A program made the translations under genes and the position numbers. A DNA stretch of 64,000 nt. It comes from Pseudochrobactrum asaccharolyticum (lineage in GTDB: Bacteria > Pseudomonadota > Alphaproteobacteria > Rhizobiales > Rhizobiaceae). Of this stretch, positions 1-8,574 are shown one piece after another. The notes under the pieces were generated by a model, which was not told the origin of the DNA, made no database searches, and was given only the letters and a program-made list of their open reading frames with translations. Location: contig NZ_QNRH01000008.1 of assembly GCF_003314995.1 (NCBI RefSeq), positions 100,278-164,277 of the forward strand. Direction: 5' to 3'. Numbering within the stretch: the stretch's first letter is position 1; every line of letters begins with the position of its first letter.

Positions 1-191
1 TTCGGGAACACCCAGAGATTGGTCGCAACATCGACTTTCCAGTCCATCGAACGCGCAGTGATCACGTCATTATTAGCACCCTGATAGACAACACGGGTGC
101 AGGCTTCCGCGATCAATGGCGAAGCGAATAAGGATAAGGCAACTGTCTTGGCCACAAGAACAGAACGAACGGATTTACGCTGAAAAAACAT
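1..191 (-). CDS. Choloylglycine hydrolase / penicillin V acylase family protein, N-terminal part only
   Basis: Reading leftwards from ATG at 191 gives 63 codons without a stop, and the gene continues beyond the window edge. A signal peptide of about 30 residues ends just before Cys31. CTRVVYQG starts at Cys31 and an ARSMDW motif follows about 15 residues later, which is the N-terminal signature of this Ntn-hydrolase family, where the exposed N-terminal cysteine is the nucleophile. Members cleave linear amide bonds in bile salts, penicillin V or acyl-homoserine lactones; the substrate here cannot be told. A GAGG ribosome site lies 8 nt before the ATG. It starts 17 bp after the outer-membrane protein gene at 209-1015, so the two are probably cotranscribed. 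The signal peptide suggests a periplasmic enzyme. Confidence 0.8.
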   Translation of the reverse strand, partial: MFFQRKSVRSVLVAKTVALSLFASPLIAEACTRVVYQGANNDVITARSMDWKVDVATNLWVFP

Positions 192-208
192 CAGTCAGAC
201 CTCGTTGG

Positions 209-1015
209 TTAGAACCGCATCGACAGACCGACAACCGGCCCGTGCTGCACGACATCCCATTTGAAAGTATGGCCTAAGAGCTCAGGACCTTTAAAATCCT
301 GAGACAATACACGGTAGCCGACACGTAAATTGGTCGGGCGGTCAAAAAGGAATGTACGATAGCCCAGATAGGCCTGCGCATTATAACTCAGTTTTGATCC
401 GGCGCCAAAACCACCGATATCTGCCTCACCGGCAAGGTTCCAACGCTCATTCAGATCAGTTTTCAGACGAACACCGACAAACGGATCTGTCCATTCGGCT
501 TTTCTGCTCACACTGAAAGGACCGACAGAAAGATCCGCCTTGATCTTTGTCCAGCGCACGCCGAGCATCGGCTCAACCGTAAACGTTTGCGCTTCGTTGA
601 AAACAGTCACACCGCCAAGCTCACGCTCGTAAACACGGTAAAACGCACCACCGGAAATGGTCGTGGTTTTGATATTCAGCGCCAGCTCATTGGCCAGAAT
701 ATCTTCATCCTGTGTGGTGGCGACATACTGACCGTCAATGAAGAAACCCAAAGGTCCTTTGATAAGCTCGATAGTGCCCATAGCAGCCAGATCAAGATTG
801 TCAAAAATCTCGGAAAACGGAACATTCACATCTGTTTTGCGGCCACCAATGGCCGCTTTACCTTTAAGTGAAGCACCCCATACATATGGGCTGACAATGA
901 TTTTCCATTCACTGTCCGCTTTATAACTCGGCTGAGAAACATCTGCCGCCATTGCGGTGCACAGCATAGCCAGACTGAATACAGCCGAAGTGGTAAAAAG
1001 TGCAGTAAAGCGCAT
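209..1015 (-). CDS. Predicted outer-membrane beta-barrel protein, unknown function
   Basis: 268 residues from ATG at 1015. A GTG at 1024 is in frame, but the AAGGGGA ribosome site touches it, so the ATG (spacing about 10) is the better start. The first ~24 residues form a signal peptide ending in AMA. The rest alternates polar and hydrophobic residues with many aromatics (for example VSPYVWGAS, YLGYRTFLF) and ends in VGLSMRF; a terminal aromatic residue is typical of porin-like barrels. No catalytic motif is visible. The choloylglycine-hydrolase-family gene follows 17 bp downstream on the same strand. I recognise no specific family; it may be a small passive porin or a barrel partner of the hydrolase. 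Confidence 0.7.
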   Translation of the reverse strand: MRFTALFTTSAVFSLAMLCTAMAADVSQPSYKADSEWKIIVSPYVWGASLKGKAAIGGRKTDVNVPFSEIFDNLDLAAMGTIELIKGPLGFFIDGQYVATTQDEDILANELALNIKTTTISGGAFYRVYERELGGVTVFNEAQTFTVEPMLGVRWTKIKADLSVGPFSVSRKAEWTDPFVGVRLKTDLNERWNLAGEADIGGFGAGSKLSYNAQAYLGYRTFLFDRPTNLRVGYRVLSQDFKGPELLGHTFKWDVVQHGPVVGLSMRF

Positions 1016-1179
1016 AGCAGGCACGTCCCCTTGCCGTCATTAAGATTCTATTGAGAAAATAGATGATTATGGCAAAGGGTCAACTTCTGACAGAACTATT
1101 CAGACGTAATTCAACAATAATTGTAAACAATATAATACTCACAAGCCGCACCAGCAATAAAGTCAACAGAGCATAGTGA

Positions 1180-1215
1180 ACCAGATCAGCATAATTATAG
1201 TTTTGCTGATCTGGT
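1180..1215 (-). terminator. Stem-loop after the sugar ABC operon
   Basis: Perfect 12-bp inverted repeat (ACCAGATCAGCA / TGCTGATCTGGT) with a 12-nt AT-rich loop, 46 bp beyond the stop codon of the ABC ATPase gene. It has no clear U-run, so it may act as a 3' end stabiliser or a weak terminator. The surrounding 1016-1261 holds no gene; the part next to 1015 must contain the promoter of the outer-membrane protein gene. Confidence 0.5.
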
Positions 1216-1261
1216 AGAAATTGAATCCTTCGGCAGTTTTATAATCTGATTAGATACGAAA

Positions 1262-2377
1262 TCAGACGATCCTTTGCTGGGTTTGCGGATCAAAATATAC
1301 GGCTTTATCAAGATTGAAGGCCAGCCGTGCTGTTTGACCGGCCTGAATATGCGCGTCCGCCCGCAACCGTGCCACAACCTCTTTGCCACCCAGCTTGGTC
1401 ACAGCAAAAGTATCAGAACCGGCAGGCTCCACCACCTCAATATGGCAATCGCCTTCTGCGATCATGCCCGCATTACGATCTGTACCATCCGGGTCGGTCA
1501 GAGCCTCCGGCCGGATACCGAACACCACCTGTCTGCCCTTATAAGCAGCAAGCTCGCCATTCGCGCTCACAACCGGCAATTTCAGCGGAGCCGCATCTGG
1601 CCGCTCTAATGCAACCTGCAAGCCATCACCGCCATTTTCAACCGTACCGGTCAGCAAATTCATCGCCGGTGAACCCATAAAATCAGCGACAAACATATTC
1701 ACCGGCTTGTTGTAAATCTCTGCCGGTGTCCCGAACTGCTGTAATATCCCGTCTTTGAGGACAGCAATTTTCGTGGCTAGCGTCATCGCTTCAATCTGAT
1801 CATGGGTCACATAAACGATGGTGGTTTTCATCCGCTGATGCAGCCGCTTAATCTCGGTACGCATATCCACACGCAGTTTAGCATCCAGATTGGACAACGG
1901 CTCATCAAAAAGAAACACCTGCGGATTACGAACCAGCGCACGCCCCATTGCCACACGCTGACGCTGACCGCCAGAGAGCTGACTTGGCTTGCGATCCAGC
2001 AAGTGCCCGATCTGAAGAATGTCCGCCACTTCACGAATAGCCTTTTCGCGCTCCGGCTTGGGCACACCGCGTACCTCCATACCAAAGGCAATATTACCCG
2101 CAACTGTCATATTCGGATAAAGCGCATAGGACTGAAACACCATTGCAATATCACGTTTTGAAGGTGGCAAGTCCGACACGGATTGTCCGTTAATGGTGAT
2201 GTCACCGGAGGTAATCGGCTCAAGTCCGGCAATGGTGCTAAGCAGAGTAGACTTACCGCAACCGGACGGCCCGACCAGTACCAGAAAGCCGCCTTCTTCA
2301 ATCTCCAGATTAATATCTTTGAGGATTTCTGTGGCACCGTAGGATTTACGCAGATTGGCGATTTTAAGAAATGACAT
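1262..2377 (-). CDS. Sugar ABC transporter ATP-binding protein (MalK/UgpC family)
   Basis: 371 residues. It drives import of a sugar by hydrolysing ATP on the cytoplasmic face of the transporter formed with the two permeases upstream. Walker A GPSGCGKS is at residues 36-43; the Q-loop lies in VFQSYALYPNM, the signature is LSGGQRQRV and Walker B is VFLFDEPLSNLD. A C-terminal regulatory TOBE-type domain (about 240-371) includes VVFGIRPEAL, which marks the MalK/UgpC branch. It is the last gene of a four-gene operon, beginning 3 bp after the preceding permease stop. Binding-protein similarity points to glucose or mannose as substrate, but the ATPase cannot fix the sugar. Confidence 0.93.
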   Translation of the reverse strand: MSFLKIANLRKSYGATEILKDINLEIEEGGFLVLVGPSGCGKSTLLSTIAGLEPITSGDITINGQSVSDLPPSKRDIAMVFQSYALYPNMTVAGNIAFGMEVRGVPKPEREKAIREVADILQIGHLLDRKPSQLSGGQRQRVAMGRALVRNPQVFLFDEPLSNLDAKLRVDMRTEIKRLHQRMKTTIVYVTHDQIEAMTLATKIAVLKDGILQQFGTPAEIYNKPVNMFVADFMGSPAMNLLTGTVENGGDGLQVALERPDAAPLKLPVVSANGELAAYKGRQVVFGIRPEALTDPDGTDRNAGMIAEGDCHIEVVEPAGSDTFAVTKLGGKEVVARLRADAHIQAGQTARLAFNLDKAVYFDPQTQQRIV

Positions 2378-2380
2378 AGA

Positions 2381-3265
2381 TTATCCCTTCACGGCACCGG
2401 ACATCAGACCACGCACAAAATAGCGGCCGGAAACAATGTAGACGATGAGCGTTGGCAAGGCGGCGATGATCGCCGCAGCAAAATGAACATTATACTCCTT
2501 AACGCCGGTCGATGAGGAGACGAGATTGTTGAGCGCAACCGTCATCGGCGTGGTTGAAGCACCGGCAAAAGACGCCCCGAACAGGAAATCATTCCAGATA
2601 TTGGTGAACTGCCAGATCACAGAGACCACAATAATCGGCCCCGAGGACGGCAGCAGAATACGGGCAAAAATCTGCATAAAACTGGCACCGTCAATCTGTG
2701 CCGCGCGCACCAGCTCGGTCGGGAATGCCTCATAATAATTTCGGAAATACAGTGTCGTAAAACCGATACCATAAACCACATGCACCATTACCAGTCCCCA
2801 TATGGAACTGGACAGCCCGAGCAAGCCGAGAATACGCGCCATCGGGATCAGCACAATCTGGAACGGAATAAAGCAGGAGAGCAGCAGCAAACCGAAGAAC
2901 AGATTTGAGCCGCGAAAGCTCCACTTTGTCAGCACATAACCATTCAGCGCGCCAACGATGGTAGAAATCGCCACCGCCGGTACGACCATCAGAATGGAAT
3001 TAATAAAAAACGGTTTGAGACCGGTCGGCTGCACACCGATCTGCGCTGTTGACCACGCCGAAAGCCATGGCTCGATCGTCCATTGTTGTGGCAGGTTCAG
3101 CATGCCGCCCTGCCGGATTTCTTCCAGCGGTTTGAAGGAATTCACCACCATCACATAAAGCGGCAGCAGATAATAAACCAGAAAGATCAACAGGATTGAA
3201 TAGATTAGCGCCCGTGTCAGTCTCTGGTGCGAGATCGCATTTTGTACATTGGCAGAACCACTCAT
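2381..3265 (-). CDS. Sugar ABC transporter permease (MalG-like)
   Basis: 294 residues with about six membrane helices. The first helix is at residues 20-42 (LIYSILLIFLVYYLLPLYVM). The EAA loop that docks the ATPase is FPTELVRAAQIDGASFMQIF, followed by LPSSGPIIVVSVIW. It forms the inner-membrane channel with the MalF-like permease. Its ATG overlaps the stop of that permease (ATGA at 3262-3265), so translation is likely coupled. The length fits the binding-protein-dependent permease family (CUT1 class). Confidence 0.92.
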   Translation of the reverse strand: MSGSANVQNAISHQRLTRALIYSILLIFLVYYLLPLYVMVVNSFKPLEEIRQGGMLNLPQQWTIEPWLSAWSTAQIGVQPTGLKPFFINSILMVVPAVAISTIVGALNGYVLTKWSFRGSNLFFGLLLLSCFIPFQIVLIPMARILGLLGLSSSIWGLVMVHVVYGIGFTTLYFRNYYEAFPTELVRAAQIDGASFMQIFARILLPSSGPIIVVSVIWQFTNIWNDFLFGASFAGASTTPMTVALNNLVSSSTGVKEYNVHFAAAIIAALPTLIVYIVSGRYFVRGLMSGAVKG

Positions 3266-4143
3266 CAGCGTTTGCCTCCGCGAATTTCCGAATACAGATA
3301 AGGAATAATGATCGAGAAAATCATTGCCAGCATGATAATCGCCGATGATGCACCAATGCCCATCTGGTTACGGGTAAAAGTATAGGAATACATGAAGGTT
3401 GCCGGAACTTCAGTCGCCTGCCCCGGCCCGCCGCCGGTCAGCGCCACCACAAGATCATAGGCCTTGATCGCAAGATGCGCGAGCACCACAAAGGCTGACA
3501 GAAAAACCGGCCGCATCATCGGAATAATAATCCGGCGATAGGTGGTAAAAGGTGAAGCTCCGTCAATTTGTGCGGCTTTGATGATCTCATTATCAACACC
3601 GCGCAGCCCTGCCAAAAACATCGCCATGATAAAGCCGGACGACTGCCAGACGGCGGCCAGCACCACACAATAAATCGCGTAATTGCGATCTTTAATCCAG
3701 TTGAACTGAAAACTCTCCCAGCCCCATAAATGCATGGTATTTTCAAGCCCGATACCCGGATCAAGAAACCACTTCCATGCTGTGCCCGTAACGATAAAAG
3801 ACAGTGCCATCGGATAAAGATAAATCGGGCGCAAAAAACCTTCACCGCGAATTTTCTGATCCAGCAAAATCGCCAGTCCGAGCCCCAGCACTGAACAAAT
3901 AATAATATAGAGCGATGCGAAGATCGCCAGATTGGTTATGGCGCGCCACCAATGCGGCAAAGCCCAGAGTTTGGAGTAATTTTCCAAGCCGACAAAATTA
4001 TAAGACGGCAACATTTTGCTGTCTGTCAGCGACAGCAAACCCGTATAGGCAATAAAACCATATACAAAAATCAGAATGATGAAAAAGCTGGGTGCCACAA
4101 CAAGTTTGGGCAACAGCTCCTGCAATCGGCTGCGACTATTCAT
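3265..4143 (-). CDS. Sugar ABC transporter permease (MalF/UgpA-like)
   Basis: 292 residues from ATG at 4143; the reading frame is open to a TTG at 4149, but the ATG is preferred. The first membrane helix is at about residues 14-36 (VVAPSFFIILIFVYGFIAY), with a glycine-rich periplasmic stretch before the second. The EAA loop reads NEIIKAAQIDGASPFTTYRR. It is the partner of the following permease, whose start overlaps its stop by one base. About 200 bp with strong stem-loops separate it from the binding-protein gene, the usual arrangement that lets far more binding protein than permease be made from one transcript. Confidence 0.92.
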   Translation of the reverse strand: MNSRSRLQELLPKLVVAPSFFIILIFVYGFIAYTGLLSLTDSKMLPSYNFVGLENYSKLWALPHWWRAITNLAIFASLYIIICSVLGLGLAILLDQKIRGEGFLRPIYLYPMALSFIVTGTAWKWFLDPGIGLENTMHLWGWESFQFNWIKDRNYAIYCVVLAAVWQSSGFIMAMFLAGLRGVDNEIIKAAQIDGASPFTTYRRIIIPMMRPVFLSAFVVLAHLAIKAYDLVVALTGGGPGQATEVPATFMYSYTFTRNQMGIGASSAIIMLAMIFSIIIPYLYSEIRGGKR

Positions 4144-4287
4144 GGTCAATCACCACGCTTGGTATCTGCCCCGCTTTGATCGGCACGGCACATCAAAAAT
4201 AAAACTAAAATGCTCTTTGGTTTTTACGTATGACGCTCAAAATCGATGTTCGTTTTTAAGTGCCCTGCAGTAAAATAAATGTCAGCT

Positions 4288-4335
4288 GCCTCCGTCAGAC
4301 AGCAGAGAACGGAGGCCGCCACTGAGGCAGCCTCC
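4288..4335 (-). promoter_or_regulatory. Competing stem-loops between binding protein and permease genes
   Basis: Three copies of one 6-7 base word in alternating orientation (GCCTCCG at 4288-4294, CGGAGGC at 4310-4316, GCCTCC at 4330-4335) can fold in two exclusive ways. The site lies 15 bp after the binding-protein stop. Such hairpins usually protect upstream mRNA from 3' exonucleases or cause partial termination, which would favour the binding protein over the permeases. Confidence 0.55.
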
Positions 4336-4349
4336 GGTTTTGCAATAAA

Positions 4350-5591
4350 TTATTGAGCGGCGGCCACCGCAGCAACGAGTTCCTGCGTAGCTTCTTCCGA
4401 TGACAGTTCACCATTGAACTGGCGGGTAATCACGTCAAAGAATGCATTCTTCACAGATGCCGGACTTGCATAGCCATGTGCCATGGAACCAAACATGGTG
4501 CCCTTGCCGCTGGCTTCTTTGACATCGGCAATCGCTTTCTTGCCACAAGCATCGAAAGCAGCATCAGACACATCTGTACGTGCCGGAGCAGAGCCTTTGA
4601 CCACATTAAAAGCCGACTGGAATTCAGGATTTTCAATCGCTGAAGCAATCGCCATCTGCGCTTTTACCTTATCCTCGGAGACCTTGAACATTGCGAACAG
4701 ATCAGAGTTAAAGGTAATTGCTCCTTGTGTTTCAGGATAACGGATACAGACAAAATCCTCGCCCGGCTTTTTACCGGCTTTGACGAATTCGCCTTTCGCC
4801 CAGTCGCCCATGAATTGCAGACCGGCCTTGTTTTCAATGACCATGGCCGATGCCAGATTCCAGTCACGACCGGAAAAATTATCATCAACATAGGTGCGCA
4901 GCTTGGTCATACGATCGAAAACCTGTTTCATCGTATCGCTGCCAAGGGCTTCCGGATCGAGATCGATCATAGCCTTTTTGTAGAAATCAGTCCCGAAAGA
5001 CAGCACCACAGCCTCAAAAAGCGTACCATCCTGCCATGGCTGGCCACCATGTGCGACCGGTGTAATACCCTGTTCTTTAAATTTATCGAGAAGGGCAATC
5101 AGTTCTTCCCAATTGGTCGGCTCTTTGCCACCGGCTTTATCAAGTGCGGCTTTGTTGATCCACATCCAGTTGGTGGAGTGAATATTGACCGGCGCACCGA
5201 TCCAGTGCCCGTCATATTTGGCAAATGCCTGCAAAGGTGCCGGAATAACTTTGTCCCAGCCTTCTTTATTGGCAACTTCATCCAGATTACCGAGCGCGCC
5301 CTGCTTTGCCCAGTCCAGCGCATCATAACCAAGCATCTGCACAGCAGTCGGGGCGTTACCGGCAGTCACACGGGCACGCAACACGGTCATCGCTTCAACG
5401 CCGCTACCACCTGCGACCGGCATATCCGTCCAGCCGATGCCCTGCTTTTCGAGATCTTTCTTCAGCACTTCAAGCGCTGCGGCCTCACCGCCTGCAGTCC
5501 ACCAGTGCAGAACTTCCACATTTTCCGCAGCTTGCGCCGCACCTGCCATTAAACCCAAAGCCATTGCTGTTGTTGTCATGAACTTGCGCAT
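4350..5591 (-). CDS. Sugar ABC transporter periplasmic binding protein (glucose/mannose type)
   Basis: 413 residues with a signal peptide at 1-21 (cut after AGAAQA). The opening [20 protein letters not shown] and the conserved [14 protein letters not shown] are typical of family-1 solute-binding proteins of the GtsA/glucose-mannose subgroup as I remember it. It captures the sugar in the periplasm and hands it to the two permeases encoded downstream. It is the first gene of the operon. Upstream, TTGACG (5748-5753) and CCTATT (5724-5729), 18 bp apart on this strand, could be the promoter. The exact sugar is inferred from family resemblance only. Confidence 0.9.
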   Translation of the reverse strand: MRKFMTTTAMALGLMAGAAQAAENVEVLHWWTAGGEAAALEVLKKDLEKQGIGWTDMPVAGGSGVEAMTVLRARVTAGNAPTAVQMLGYDALDWAKQGALGNLDEVANKEGWDKVIPAPLQAFAKYDGHWIGAPVNIHSTNWMWINKAALDKAGGKEPTNWEELIALLDKFKEQGITPVAHGGQPWQDGTLFEAVVLSFGTDFYKKAMIDLDPEALGSDTMKQVFDRMTKLRTYVDDNFSGRDWNLASAMVIENKAGLQFMGDWAKGEFVKAGKKPGEDFVCIRYPETQGAITFNSDLFAMFKVSEDKVKAQMAIASAIENPEFQSAFNVVKGSAPARTDVSDAAFDACGKKAIADVKEASGKGTMFGSMAHGYASPASVKNAFFDVITRQFNGELSSEEATQELVAAVAAAQ

Positions 5592-5981
5592 CGTATTCCT
5601 CCCGTTTGCAAGTTATCAGCAGCGGAACCCTCCCGCTTGGTCATTACAGCTGCCCTCACCGGACAGTATAGAAACTGGCATGCTTTTGATCCGGCGCTTC
5701 GCCTGCGATCACTCCTCAACCGGAATAGGACGTTACAAAATTGCGTTCGTCAAGCATGCTCACATAAAATTCAAATCGATTAAATATTACAACATTCTTT
5801 CATGTAGCTATAAATTACTGTCATAAAATAAGTGTATCCGGCATCCCGTATCCTTTTTAACGATTACAATTCGTTCTCAATGCCGGATTCCGCCGTCGGC
5901 CTGAATTGACCCCACCTTTAAAACGGCTATAAAGGCCGTTTTCTCAAAAGCCCACATGCGCAGATACAAGGATTTGAAACA
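5592..5981. promoter_or_regulatory. Divergent intergenic region between the sugar importer and the Hsp70-like gene
   Basis: 390 bp without a gene. On the minus strand a possible sigma70-type promoter for the binding-protein gene is TTGACG at 5748-5753 and CCTATT at 5724-5729. Near the Hsp70-like start an 8-bp hairpin (AAAACGGC 5920-5927 / GCCGTTTT 5935-5942) lies 39 bp before the ATG and may be in its leader. No sugar-regulator operator was recognised. Confidence 0.35.
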
Positions 5982-7301
5982 ATGACTGCGGGAAATAACG
6001 CCCCCTCGGAGACGATAACCCTTGGCCTCGATTTTGGTACAACCAATACAGTTATTGCCGTGGCTGACGGCAATGGTATTGCCGAGGTTATGACCTTCCC
6101 GAAAGATGACGCCATTGTTTCGGCCTATCGTTCGGTACTGTGTTTCTGGCAGGATGGCAATAAAGGGCATCGCAATGTCGAGAGCGGTCCCTGGGCGATG
6201 GATCGCTTTATCGCCGATCCGCATAATTGCCGTTTTTTGCAGTCTTTTAAATCCTTTGCCGCCAGCAAATCCTTCACCGATACACCGGTATATGGCAAAC
6301 GCTTTAAATTCGAAGATCTGCTGCGTACATTTCTGGAAACTCTGGCGGAGCGTCTTGGTGACCGCCTGCCCGCGCGTGGCAATAAAGTCATTGTCGGTCG
6401 TCCTGTCATCTTCGCCGGTCATAATCCGGATGAAGCACTGGCTATGGCACGCTACGAAAAAGCACTGCGCGACTTCGGCTTCACCGATATTCATTATGTG
6501 TATGAGCCAGTGGCTGCAGCCTATTTCTATGCACAAAAACTGACGCAGTCCTCAACCGTGCTGGTTGCCGACTTTGGCGGCGGTACGAGCGACTTTTCGA
6601 TTGTGAATTTTGAAGTCGGCGCAGATGGCCTGACCTCAACACCGCTCAGTCAGGTAGGTCTCGGCATTGCGGGCGATACTTTCGATTACCGCATCATTGA
6701 TAATGTGGTTTCGCCAAAACTCGGCAAGAAGAGCAATTACAAATCCTTCGGCAAAGTTCTGCAAATTCCGAACCATTATTTTGCGAATTTTGCCCGCTGG
6801 AACACCCTGTTCCTGATGAATACCCCGTCAACATTGCGGGAACTGCATGAGCTCGCCTCACAGGCAGAACAGCCGGAAGTGCTCGAACATTTCATCGAAA
6901 TGATTGAAGGTGATTACGGCTTTGAGCTGTATCGCGTTGTTTCCGACGTTAAAGCTGGTCTCTCCTCTGCCCAGACTTCAGAGCTCACATTCAAGGCAGA
7001 AAATTTCAAAATCGAAGCACAGATTAAGCGCTCAGACTTTGAAAGCTGGATTGCGGAAGACATGCAGGCAATCTCGACCTGCGTTGATAATGCCGTGCAG
7101 AATGCCGGACTGAGCGATAAAGATATTGACCGCGTGTTTTTGACCGGCGGTACATCGTTTGTACCGGCAATCAAAACCTTGTTCTCGGAACAGTTTGAAC
7201 ATGCGCATGTGTCGAGCAGCAATCAATTTGACTCCATCGCGACAGGTTTGGCCTTGATTGGTCAGAGCAATGATATTGAGCGCTGGTCGGTCAAATTCTG
7301 A
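5982..7301 (+). CDS. Hsp70-family ATPase without the substrate-binding domain
   Basis: 439 residues. All nucleotide-binding motifs of the actin/Hsp70 fold are present: phosphate-1 LGLDFGTTNTVIAV near residue 14, phosphate-2 [14 protein letters not shown] near 190, and the adenosine motif VFLTGGTSFVPAI near 385. The chain stops where DnaK would continue into its peptide-binding domain, and it carries an insertion around FANFARWNTLF. This is the YegD-like branch of stand-alone Hsp70 ATPases, whose role is not established. The start has AAGGA about 9 nt upstream. The gene is monocistronic; an FNR-type box begins one base after its stop. Confidence 0.85.
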   Translation: MTAGNNAPSETITLGLDFGTTNTVIAVADGNGIAEVMTFPKDDAIVSAYRSVLCFWQDGNKGHRNVESGPWAMDRFIADPHNCRFLQSFKSFAASKSFTDTPVYGKRFKFEDLLRTFLETLAERLGDRLPARGNKVIVGRPVIFAGHNPDEALAMARYEKALRDFGFTDIHYVYEPVAAAYFYAQKLTQSSTVLVADFGGGTSDFSIVNFEVGADGLTSTPLSQVGLGIAGDTFDYRIIDNVVSPKLGKKSNYKSFGKVLQIPNHYFANFARWNTLFLMNTPSTLRELHELASQAEQPEVLEHFIEMIEGDYGFELYRVVSDVKAGLSSAQTSELTFKAENFKIEAQIKRSDFESWIAEDMQAISTCVDNAVQNAGLSDKDIDRVFLTGGTSFVPAIKTLFSEQFEHAHVSSSNQFDSIATGLALIGQSNDIERWSVKF

Positions 7302-7315
7302 TTGATCCTGATCAA
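7302..7315. promoter_or_regulatory. FNR/FixK-type box upstream of the DUF465 gene
   Basis: TTGATCCTGATCAA is a perfect TTGAT-N4-ATCAA palindrome, the binding consensus of FNR, FnrN and FixK in proteobacteria. It is centred 64.5 bp before the DUF465 start codon; a class II promoter would place transcription start near 7350. The same 14 bases, including the spacer, recur at 9603-9616. Confidence 0.75.
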
Positions 7316-7372
7316 TGTCGGCCACTGAGACTCATGCGAAGCTCCTTTCAACAAAATAAGGAAGGAAACAGC

Positions 7373-7615
7373 ATGTCCAATACACCGCATACACTTGGTG
7401 AAGAATTTCCGGGTCAGCTGGAGCGCATCCATGCTCTGAAAGCAGCTGATCCGCGTTTTGCCAAAGTGCTTGAAGAATATGACGACGTGAATGACCAGAT
7501 TCACCGCGCAGAGACAAAAATTGAGCCGACAAGTCAGGACAATGAAACAGATCTTCGCAAACGTCGTCTTGTCCTGAAAGACGAAATCGAAAAAGCACTC
7601 AATCAGGCTGCGTAA
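7373..7615 (+). CDS. DUF465/YdcH-family small protein
   Basis: 80 residues. The start is ATG at 7373, with an AAGGAAGGAA ribosome site just upstream; the open frame extends back to 7334 but lacks such a site there. The protein is a predicted helical hairpin, with LERIHALKAADPRFAKVLEE and KRRLVLKDEIEKAL as the two charged helices, which is the DUF465 pattern. The family is widespread and of unknown role. It is the nearest gene downstream of the FNR-type box at 7302-7315 and ends before an intrinsic terminator, so it appears to be its own transcription unit and probably responds to low oxygen. Confidence 0.85.
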   Translation: MSNTPHTLGEEFPGQLERIHALKAADPRFAKVLEEYDDVNDQIHRAETKIEPTSQDNETDLRKRRLVLKDEIEKALNQAA

Positions 7616-7659
7616 AACAGCCTGAAAAGACAAAAAAGTCTTTTTCGGGATTAAAGGAA

Positions 7660-7691
7660 CAGAGGTCTTATCACGAGGCTTCTGTTTTTTT
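7660..7691 (+). terminator. Rho-independent terminator after the DUF465 gene
   Basis: A 9-bp stem with two G-U pairs (CAGAGGTCT 7660-7668 / AGGCTTCTG 7676-7684) is followed directly by seven Ts. A weaker A/T stem (7625-7648) lies just before it. This separates the DUF465 gene from the atpB-like gene. Confidence 0.8.
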
Positions 7692-7744
7692 ATGCGGCAA
7701 GATATTGGCCTTGCAGTGGCACAGAGGACGCGAATCGCTCTATC

Positions 7745-7764
7745 GTTCGATACGCTCATCGAAC
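7745..7764 (+). promoter_or_regulatory. Hairpin just before the atpB-like ribosome site
   Basis: Perfect 7-bp repeat GTTCGAT / ATCGAAC with a 6-nt loop, ending one base before the GGGAG ribosome site (7766-7770). In the mRNA it would sit against the ribosome landing site. It could equally be a DNA operator; there is no direct evidence for either. Confidence 0.4.
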
Positions 7765-7778
7765 AGGGAGACGATCTC

Positions 7779-8528
7779 ATGGCCGGACCAATCGCACAGT
7801 TTGAAATCAAACCGATTGCAAATTTGGGTGAAGTCGGCGGTATGCAGATCGCTTTTACGAACTCTGCCCTGTTCATGCTTATCGCAACCGTCGGTGCCGG
7901 TCTCTACCTGTTTCTGTCGGCACGCGGCAGAACACTGATCCCGGGACGCTGGCAATCCACAGCTGAAATTCTCTATGAATTTGTGTTTTCTACTCTGCGC
8001 GATAATACGGGAGAAGAAGGCAGACGCTTCTTCCCGCTGGTCTTCTCACTATTCATGTTCATTCTTACAGCAAATTTGCTGGGCATGTTCCCCTATGCCT
8101 TCACGGTCACAGCGCATATTATTGTGACATTCGGTCTGGCACTAACCGTCTTTCTGACCGTTACCCTCTACGGCCTGATGCGCAACGGTACGAGCTTCTT
8201 CCGTCTGTTCATGCCTTCCGGTGTGCCACTGGTCCTTGCACCGATCATTGTCCCCATTGAGTTGATGTCTTATTTCTCACGGCCTGTCAGTCATTCTGTG
8301 CGTCTTTTCGCGGTTATGCTGGCCGGACATATTACATTGAAGGTCTTTGCCGGATTTGTTGCCTCTCTGGCAGGGCTTGGAACCTTAGGCATTGTCAGCT
8401 CTGTTTTGCCGCTCGCCATGACAGTCGGCATCACCGCACTTGAATTTTTGATGGCCATAATTCAGGCCTATGTGTTCACAATGCTGACCTGCATGTATCT
8501 CAATGATGCCCTGCACCCGGCCCATTAA
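7779..8528 (+). CDS. Stand-alone F0F1 ATP synthase subunit a (AtpB) paralogue
   Basis: 249 residues, matching the rhizobial AtpB length as I recall it. The start is ATG at 7779 with GGGAG 8 nt upstream; [11 protein letters not shown] aligns with the family N-terminus. Subunit a forms the proton half-channels against the c-ring. The essential arginine is kept (Arg175 in [16 protein letters not shown]), as is the Gln of the last helix (IIQAYVF). The residue four after the arginine, Asn in ordinary AtpB (E. coli Asn214), is Val179 here. Helices are well preserved and the C-terminus [11 protein letters not shown] is typical. The usual neighbours atpI, atpE and atpF are absent: a DUF465 gene lies before and an EF-hand gene after. 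It is therefore probably a second copy; this cannot be proved from the window. Confidence 0.88.
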   Translation: MAGPIAQFEIKPIANLGEVGGMQIAFTNSALFMLIATVGAGLYLFLSARGRTLIPGRWQSTAEILYEFVFSTLRDNTGEEGRRFFPLVFSLFMFILTANLLGMFPYAFTVTAHIIVTFGLALTVFLTVTLYGLMRNGTSFFRLFMPSGVPLVLAPIIVPIELMSYFSRPVSHSVRLFAVMLAGHITLKVFAGFVASLAGLGTLGIVSSVLPLAMTVGITALEFLMAIIQAYVFTMLTCMYLNDALHPAH

Positions 8529-8539
8529 TGGCCTGCAAA

Positions 8540-8574
8540 GCGCATTCCGTACAAATAAAAAATCCGGAATGCGC
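8540..8574 (+). terminator. Inverted repeat after the atpB-like gene
   Basis: Perfect 10-bp arms GCGCATTCCG / CGGAATGCGC with a 15-nt A-rich loop, 11 bp after the stop. No clear T-run follows, so termination may be partial. Confidence 0.55.

Noticed and set aside
4725..5552. 275-codon open frame opposite the sugar-binding protein gene
   Set aside because: Antisense shadow; the binding protein on the other strand is a full family member.
7692..7778. 29-residue N-terminal extension of the atpB paralogue
   Set aside because: The upstream ATG directly follows the terminator T-run and has no ribosome site; ATG 7779 matches the family start and length.
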